A stretch of DNA of 64,000 bases from Micromonospora_H sonneratiae (lineage in GTDB: Bacteria > Actinomycetota > Actinomycetes > Mycobacteriales > Micromonosporaceae), in the NCBI RefSeq assembly GCF_042679305.1, contig NZ_JBHTMP010000006.1, forward strand, positions 124,001 through 188,000. The letters are read 5' to 3'. Under the pieces are notes generated by a model. That model was given only the letters and a program-made list of their open reading frames with translations, did not search any database and was not told where the DNA came from. A program made the translations under genes and the position numbers. Shown here piece by piece: positions 59,101-64,000 of this stretch (the stretch's first letter is position 1; each line of letters opens with the position of its first letter).

Positions 59101-59592
59101 CGCGCTGCGCGCGAAGCATCTCGTTCATGGACTGGCACTGGCATCGGAAGCCAGCGGCGGCCTGCAAATGCCAGCTGCGGCTCGTGGTGACTGCGCAACC
59201 CGCAGGCGCGCAAGACTTGCTGCAGACACGGGTGTTCGATGGTCTATCGCCCGCAGCAAGTCGCAGCTCGCGGTGACTTCCGAGGTGCGCCGGCCGGAAG
59301 TGGTGGACCTCGGCGGTCGCGATTGGAGGAGCCAGCTCAGCGAGGGCTTTTACCTCCGCCGCCGGCTGAGCTTTGGAGGGCGATCTGGGGGGCGGCTTGG
59401 GCGGGCGTGAGGTGCGTGGGGCGGTGAGACCTATTGCCGTTCTGTACACAAGGCCACCCGTCTACCCCACGAAAACCCCGTCGAAGCGTTGACGAATAGT
59501 GACATGAAGTGGCGAGCGTCTGGCTACGTCTGTGCAGCTCAGCGCCAGTTGTTGGCAAGCAATGACAAGCTAAATTTGGCTACGGTTGGTAA
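59101..59592. other. stretch without a supported gene
   Basis: About 490 nt between the DUF2199 gene and the second repeat. Frames are short and have poor codon bias. No integrase is seen. The composition shifts towards AT at 59490-59590, next to the repeat. Confidence 0.5.
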
Positions 59593-59717
59593 CAAGGGGT
59601 CGTCGGTTCAAATCCGGCCAGCCCGACAGAGAAAAAGCCCTGACCAGCGGAAACGTCGGTCAGGGCTTGGCTTTCGCCTATGGAGTTCTGAACCTCCCGC
59701 CGAAACCCCCCGCTTAC
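59593..59717 (+). repeat. direct repeat copy 2: tRNA 3' end plus terminator
   Basis: Second copy of the 123-125-nt unit described at 56898, in the same orientation. It again starts inside the tRNA variable loop (CAAGGGGTCGTCGG) and lacks the tRNA 5' half. The two copies enclose about 2.6 kb with the IS256 remnant and three small genes. Confidence 0.8.
59636..59667 (+). terminator. tRNA-associated terminator hairpin, copy 2
   Basis: AGCCCTGACC (59636-59645) and GGTCAGGGCT (59658-59667) form the same 10-bp stem as in copy 1; the two loop differences leave the stem intact. Confidence 0.75.
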
Positions 59718-59797
59718 CGGGTGCGACAACCCGCGAACACCCCCGCCGCGAAGTCCGCCAACTGCGCCCGCACCCGAGCGACGTCCCGCTCATTCAC
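59714..59797 (-). pseudogene. possible IS701-type transposase N-terminal remnant
   Basis: Read leftward, about 27 residues (VNERDVARVRAQLADFAAGVF...) resemble the N-terminus of IS701-like transposases, then stop at a TAA that lies in the edge of the second repeat. Too short to be sure; probably mobile-element debris. Confidence 0.3.
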
Positions 59798-60018
59798 CGC
59801 CGCAGCCAGACACCGCCACGATGCTCATACCAGCGACACACCACAAGACCCAACAAAGCACTACCGACCCGGGGGACGTGCTGCTCGTCCACGACGCGTC
59901 CCTGCTGTAACGAACACCAGTTGGCGTCCGGCGGTTTTGCCGTGCCGTTCGTGGTGGTCGGTCAGCGCCGTTACGCAATGCACCGTTCCCTTGAAGCTGG
60001 CTGGCGACGATTCCTGGG

Positions 60019-62724
60019 TCAATACCGCCCGACGAGGTCGCCCACCTCGGTCCGGGACGAGGCGCCCAGCTTCCGCAGGATGTTCGAGACGTGAACGGCG
60101 GCGGTCTTGGGTGAGATGTAGAGGCGCTGGGCCAGCTCTGTGTTGGTCAGCCCGTCGCTGATCAGTACGGCCACTTCCCGCTCGCGGGGGGTCAGGGCGG
60201 CCGGGCCGGTGACGGTGGGCGGCGCGTCGACTGGGGCCATGCCCAGCTGGGCGCGGACTCGGGAGAGCTGGGCCACCCGCCAGCCACGCCACTCGGCCAG
60301 CAGGGGTACGGCCGCCTCCACCTGCTCGGCGGCCTCCTCGCGCCGGTCGTTTGCCAGCAGACAACGGGCGGCACCGACGCGTACCGTGCCTCGGGTCGCC
60401 GGCCCCAGGCTGTGGGCGTCGGTGATGGACAGGTAGCCGGCCAGTGCGTCGGCGTACTGGCTGCGTGCCTCCGCGAGCTGGGCGTCGACGAGTGTGCGGT
60501 AGGCGTCCCACACGTCGGCGTCGAGTAGAGCGGTGGCCATCTGGTCGATCCGGTGCGCCGGCAAGCCGATTTCCAGCGCGGCGGAGATCAGGTCGTGGGC
60601 CTGTTCATTGCTGCGCCACGCCTGCTCGGGTAGGGCCGCGATGAGTTCCTCCAGGCTCGCTTCGGCGCGCGGTAGGTCTGCGCGACGGCAGGCGAGGTGG
60701 AATACGAGGCTGGGAATCATGGTCGACGGGTTGTTGGGTAGGGCTGCCAGGTCGGTGACGAGCTGTTCGACCTGGTCCAGTTCGCCGGCCTCCAGATAGA
60801 GACCGGCGAGGAAGACCCCGTGGTAGTCGGCCCAGCGGCCCCGGCGCCGGTAGTTCCGGTCCTGTTCGCGTCCCTCCTCCAGCGCCGCGATCGCGGCCCG
60901 CAGGTCGCCGGCCCGCATCGCGAGCCGGGCCCGGCCCTGGAAGTACGTGGCCACCGCGAGTGACTCGAAGCCGGCCCGCTCGGCGTCGATGCGCATCCGT
61001 TCGAGTGTCTCGGCGTGCTCGGCCGGCGAGGCAGGCGGCTCACCGTGTACCAGGATGTTGAGGGCACGGGCGGCCAACACCCACTCGCCCGCCTTCTCGG
61101 CCTCGTCGACGAGGGCGGACAGGATCTTACGACCAGCGGCTGCGCTCTGCGGGCGCTCGGCGAGTGTCCAGCCCTTCTCCAGCAGCGCCGCCAGGCGGAC
61201 GGCCGGCAGGTCGAATTCGTCCGCCAGCGCCAGCGCGCGGTCGGACCAGAGCAGCGCCCCGTCGAGGTCGCCGCGCAGGGATGCCGACTGCGCGATCGCG
61301 GTCATCGCCCGCGCCTGGTCGGCGCCGGGGGGAAGCTGCGCGATCAGGGTCCCGATGTCGTGCGTCAGGGTGCGCATCTCGTCGGTCTCGCGGGACTCCC
61401 AGGCGATGCGGACCAGGAGGTACAGCGACTCGGCCCGGTCAGTTGTGGTGCCGGCTACGTCACGCCAGCGCCGGCCGTACCGCAGGGCGTCGTCCAGGAG
61501 TCCGGCCAGCCAAGCCGCCCTGGCGGCGGAGGCCAGCAGGGCGCTGTCGTCGGGCACCTCGTCGAGGCCCATCTCCGCCAACTGCAGGGCCTGGTAGGCG
61601 GAGCCGATGGAGAGGTAGAGCGCAGTGCCGCGGCGGGCCGCGGCGACCATGTCGTCGTACCGGCCGGCACCACGGGCGTGGTGCGCCACCATGGCCGGGT
61701 CGGCGGCACCACCGGTCAGGAGTACGTCGAGGGCCGCCTCGTGCAGCCGGCGGCGCTGCCGGCCGAGCATCTGGTCGGCAATCGCCTCGCGCACCAACGC
61801 GTGCCGGAACGCGAACTCGTCCTCGTCGGACTCGACCAGCACGCCCCGGGAGACCAGGTCGCGCAACACGGCGATCAGCTCGTCCTCGCCCACACCGGTC
61901 ACGTCGGCCAGCAGGTCGAACGGGATGCGGTGGCCAAGCACTGCGGCCGCCTCCACGATGCGGTGGCTGACCGGATCGAGGTCGTCGACCTGGCGGCGTA
62001 ACACCTCGGCGAGACTCCACGGCAGCGGCTGCTCGACCAGCGCCTCCACGTCGTACCCGGGCAGCGCGCGCAGCAACTCCTCCAGGAAGAACGGGTTGCC
62101 GCCGGTGCGTTGGTGCAGCGCCGTCACGGCGCGCAGCGGCGCCGAAGCGCCGGTGGCCGCCGCCAGCAACGCCGCAGTCTGCGCGGGGGTGAGGCGATCC
62201 AGGCGTACGTGGGTGACGGTGTGCCGGCGTTCCATCCGGGCCAGCAGGCCAGCCACCGGTTGGCGACGGGTCACCTCGTCCGGCCGGTACGTCCCGATGA
62301 GCAGCCGCGGCCCGCGCTGGTCGGCGATCCGCTCGAACAACGCCGCGCTCTCCGAGTCGGCCCAATGTAGGTCCTCGAAGACGATGACCGCAGGGGAGTC
62401 GCCGATCAGGTCGGCCAGGATGGCGAGACCGGTGTGCAGGCGCTCGACCGGGCTGCGCTGCGGGTCCGCGAGGTCCGCAAGCTGCTTCTCGTTGCTGGCA
62501 GGACGGCCGTCGATGGCGTCCAGGAGCACCTCGTACGGCCGGGACAGCGAGCCTGGTTCCGCCTGGCCGACCAGCACTACGGTCTCCGCCGGCACGGTTG
62601 TCAGCAGCTCGTGCACCAGCCGGGTCTTTCCGATGCCGGGCTCGCCCGCGATGATGGCAACCGCCGGCTCGCGCGCCGCTGCGAGCTGCGCCAACCGACG
62701 CAGCTCGCTCTCCCGCCCGATCAT
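60019..62724 (-). CDS. large ATP-binding LuxR-family regulator (LAL-type)
   Basis: A 901-aa regulator. The N-terminal STAND/AAA ATPase has Walker A AGEPGIGKTRLV near residue 32 and Walker B VIVFEDLHWADSESA near 118. A long TPR-like helical middle follows. The C-terminal LuxR helix-turn-helix is LTPREREVAVLISDGLTNTELAQRLYISPKTAAVHVSNILRKLGA. The start at 62724 is preferred because its ATG overlaps the stop of the 64-aa ORF (TGATG); the frame is open to a GTG at 62757. LAL regulators often control secondary-metabolite clusters. Whether it acts on the NRPS or RiPP operon is open, because the repeat zone lies between. Confidence 0.9.
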   Translation of the reverse strand: MIGRESELRRLAQLAAAREPAVAIIAGEPGIGKTRLVHELLTTVPAETVVLVGQAEPGSLSRPYEVLLDAIDGRPASNEKQLADLADPQRSPVERLHTGLAILADLIGDSPAVIVFEDLHWADSESAALFERIADQRGPRLLIGTYRPDEVTRRQPVAGLLARMERRHTVTHVRLDRLTPAQTAALLAAATGASAPLRAVTALHQRTGGNPFFLEELLRALPGYDVEALVEQPLPWSLAEVLRRQVDDLDPVSHRIVEAAAVLGHRIPFDLLADVTGVGEDELIAVLRDLVSRGVLVESDEDEFAFRHALVREAIADQMLGRQRRRLHEAALDVLLTGGAADPAMVAHHARGAGRYDDMVAAARRGTALYLSIGSAYQALQLAEMGLDEVPDDSALLASAARAAWLAGLLDDALRYGRRWRDVAGTTTDRAESLYLLVRIAWESRETDEMRTLTHDIGTLIAQLPPGADQARAMTAIAQSASLRGDLDGALLWSDRALALADEFDLPAVRLAALLEKGWTLAERPQSAAAGRKILSALVDEAEKAGEWVLAARALNILVHGEPPASPAEHAETLERMRIDAERAGFESLAVATYFQGRARLAMRAGDLRAAIAALEEGREQDRNYRRRGRWADYHGVFLAGLYLEAGELDQVEQLVTDLAALPNNPSTMIPSLVFHLACRRADLPRAEASLEELIAALPEQAWRSNEQAHDLISAALEIGLPAHRIDQMATALLDADVWDAYRTLVDAQLAEARSQYADALAGYLSITDAHSLGPATRGTVRVGAARCLLANDRREEAAEQVEAAVPLLAEWRGWRVAQLSRVRAQLGMAPVDAPPTVTGPAALTPREREVAVLISDGLTNTELAQRLYISPKTAAVHVSNILRKLGASSRTEVGDLVGRY

Positions 62725-62918
62725 CACTGGGCTGGCGCCGCCTCGGATGGTTCGCACGACGCTAGGCTACCGTCGGGCTGTCCGCGGACGACCAGGGCGT
62801 TACGGGCCCTTCGGGACCGGCGGGCGCTGGTGAGTAGGCGCTCCCTGTCGGCCTCGGCGATCCGCTCACGGTGGTGATCGTTCGCCAGCGCCAGCATTGT
62901 GTCCGGGAGTAACAACAT
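62724..62918 (-). CDS. 64-aa small protein coupled to the LuxR gene
   Basis: Starts MLLLPDTMLALANDHHRERIAEADRERLL, continuing with a basic segment (RRSRRARNALVV), with AAGGAG 7 nt before the ATG at 62918. The stop overlaps the regulator ATG. No family is recognised; it is predicted amphipathic, basic and cytoplasmic. Its coupling suggests a role in translating, or acting with, the regulator. Confidence 0.6.
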   Translation of the reverse strand: MLLLPDTMLALANDHHRERIAEADRERLLTSARRSRRARNALVVRGQPDGSLASCEPSEAAPAQ

Positions 62919-62959
62919 GGCTCGTCTCCTTGTCAACCGCTGATGGATCAATCGTCGGT

Positions 62960-62976
62960 TGACAGGGGTTCTGTCA
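62960..62976 (-). promoter_or_regulatory. inverted repeat upstream of the small-ORF/LuxR pair
   Basis: TGACAG-GGGTT-CTGTCA is a perfect 6-bp inverted repeat with a 5-nt spacer, about 42 nt upstream of the 64-aa ORF start. The size and position suit an operator near the promoter of the regulator pair. Confidence 0.4.
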
Positions 62977-63005
62977 CATCGGAAGCGCCTACCTATCTTC
63001 ACTGC

Positions 63006-63295
63006 TCAGCAGGGTTTAGCGGAGTGCGCGGGCCGCCTAGGCATACCTAGTGACACCCGGGTGCAGTGAGGGTCGTCCTCGTAGAAACCCAGACCTCCGC
63101 AGCCGGGACACTCGCCGCTAACGCTGGTGAACTCATCCAATCCGTCTGGGACGTTCACGGTCCCCGTGCCCTCGCAGTCCGCGCACTCGAACCGGACTCA
63201 TCCGGGTCGTCGCCCGGCCTGTCGACGTCGACGCGCTTGCCCCTGATTCTCCTCAGAATCCTGGTCGAATCGAGCGCCTGGCAGCGGAAGCACAC
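63006..63295 (-). pseudogene. small zinc-ribbon (CxxCxGxG) protein with a frameshift
   Basis: Two frames read leftward join into one sensible protein if one base is added near 63190. The first part runs VCFRCQALDSTRILRRIRGK...DDPDESG and the second ECADCEGTGTV...GECPGCGGLGFYEDD. The two CxxCxGxG repeats are DnaJ-type zinc-finger motifs, and an additional CFRC is at the N-terminus. As given, the first frame ends after about 45 codons and the second has no start. Either a recent single-base loss or a sequence error. Function unknown. Confidence 0.45.
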
Positions 63296-63464
63296 CTACC
63301 CGGTTCCGTCATGACCCGAGTTTGCCCCCTTGGTCGAGTACCGCCGTACGCCCGCTCGAACAGCAGCATGTGAGTGCGTTTCGGGGGACGCCCGCCGGTC
63401 CCGAATACGGCCCCGAAGGGCGTCGCAACTCGCTCCGGACGGAGACACCTGACACAGTGAACCC

Positions 63465-64000
63465 ATGCTGAATCAGGTGGCCGACGGTGTCTGGGTCCGG
63501 CAGAGCGAGTGGGTCTGGAGCAATGCCGTCGTGGTACGCGGGGAGAGCGGGTTGATCCTGGTCGATCCCGGCATCGACGGTTCCGATCTGAACCAGCTTG
63601 CCGATGACGTGGACCGGCTCGGCATTCCGGTGGTCGCCGGGTTCTCCACCCATCCCCACTGGGACCACCTGCTCTGGCATTCCCGGTTCGGCGACGTGCC
63701 GCGCTACGCCACCCCCGGCGGCGTCCAGGCTGCCAGTGAAGCCCGAGAGCGGGCGCAACGGGTGGCGGCGGAGAGCGCATCGGGTATCCCTCTCGAGCTG
63801 ATCGGGCTCCTTACCCCGCTGCCCGCGGACGGAGGACCCGTGCCGGGCGAGATCGTCGAGCATCAGGCGCACGCCATCGGCCACGCCGCGGTACTCCTCG
63901 CGGACCGTGGCGTCCTGCTGGCCGGCGACATGCTCTCCGACGTCCTGATTCCGCTCCTCGATCCTCGCCGCCCCGATCAGGTGGGTGCCTATGAGATGGC
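63465..64000 (+). CDS. MBL-fold metallo-hydrolase, 5' part
   Basis: From the ATG at 63465 the frame is open to the window edge (178 codons). It starts MLNQVADGVWVRQSEWVWSN and shows ILVDPGIDG and the zinc motif THPHWDHL near residue 62. A later HAIGHAAVLLADRGVLLAGDML gives the third His and the Asp ligand region. Typical metallo-beta-lactamase-fold hydrolase (glyoxalase-II or lactonase-like); the substrate is not predictable and the C-terminus is missing. Confidence 0.88.
   Translation, partial: MLNQVADGVWVRQSEWVWSNAVVVRGESGLILVDPGIDGSDLNQLADDVDRLGIPVVAGFSTHPHWDHLLWHSRFGDVPRYATPGGVQAASEARERAQRVAAESASGIPLELIGLLTPLPADGGPVPGEIVEHQAHAIGHAAVLLADRGVLLAGDMLSDVLIPLLDPRRPDQVGAYEM

Noticed and set aside
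63066..63314. 82-codon plus-strand frame
   Set aside because: It is opposite the zinc-ribbon frames, has no ribosome site, and its translation has no motif.

Overview
The window is high-GC DNA with actinobacterial gene style: many GTG starts, 1-8 nt gene overlaps, and GC-rich third positions that create long false antisense frames. The protein families (DUF4132, thiazolylpeptide RiPP genes, NRPS/MFS fusion, LuxR-type ATPase regulator) fit a Micromonospora-like or other filamentous actinomycete. This is inferred from gene content; no rRNA or intact tRNA is present to confirm it.

Layout. (1) 1-1.3 kb: the 5' part of a DUF4132 gene and a small hypothetical gene. (2) 2.0-12.5 kb: an inducible catabolic operon. 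It encodes a TauABC/NMT1-type ABC importer, Ldh-family and SDR oxidoreductases, an FAD aromatic-type monooxygenase, two cupins, a RidA-like protein and an FAH-family hydrolase. It is followed by its GntR/FCD regulator and an ACMSD-type amidohydrolase. A GATAAA-containing motif recurs at three promoter regions and is a candidate GntR operator.

(3) 12.5-24.5 kb, minus strand: a complete thiazole/dehydroamino-acid RiPP operon. In transcription order it has an ocin-ThiF-like leader-binding protein, two Cys/Ser-rich precursors, a YcaO cyclodehydratase, a SagB-type azoline dehydrogenase, a glutamylating LanB, a separate elimination protein and an RRE-M50 membrane protease. No second SpaB_C/[4+2] cyclase gene is seen, so a goadsporin-like linear product is as likely as a thiopeptide. 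(4) 25.0-27.0 kb, plus strand: an ABC-2 exporter or self-resistance pair and a small membrane protein.

(5) 27.3-55.2 kb, plus strand: one tightly overlapping NRPS/PKS operon. It runs A-PCP-KS (no AT); type II thioesterase fused to a LanB-like domain; a second LanB-like protein; A-PCP-C-PCP; KS-AT-KR-DH-ACP; a SyrP/TauD-type hydroxylase; MbtH; C-A(Asn)-PCP; and C-A(Ser)-PCP-TE-MFS, in which the TE nucleophile is Cys. The tandem LanB-like proteins inside an NRPS line, beside a RiPP operon holding the only elimination-domain protein, are the most unusual system in the window. A perfect CRP-type palindrome and a leader ORF precede the operon. A methyltransferase follows it.

(6) 56-60 kb: a decayed accessory zone. 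Two 123-125 bp direct repeats carry a tRNA 3' end plus its terminator, and they bracket IS256 debris and small immunity-like genes (DUF7710, RPGMYG protein, DUF2199). (7) 60-64 kb: a large LuxR-family ATPase regulator coupled to a 64-aa ORF, a frameshifted zinc-ribbon gene, and the start of an MBL-fold hydrolase.
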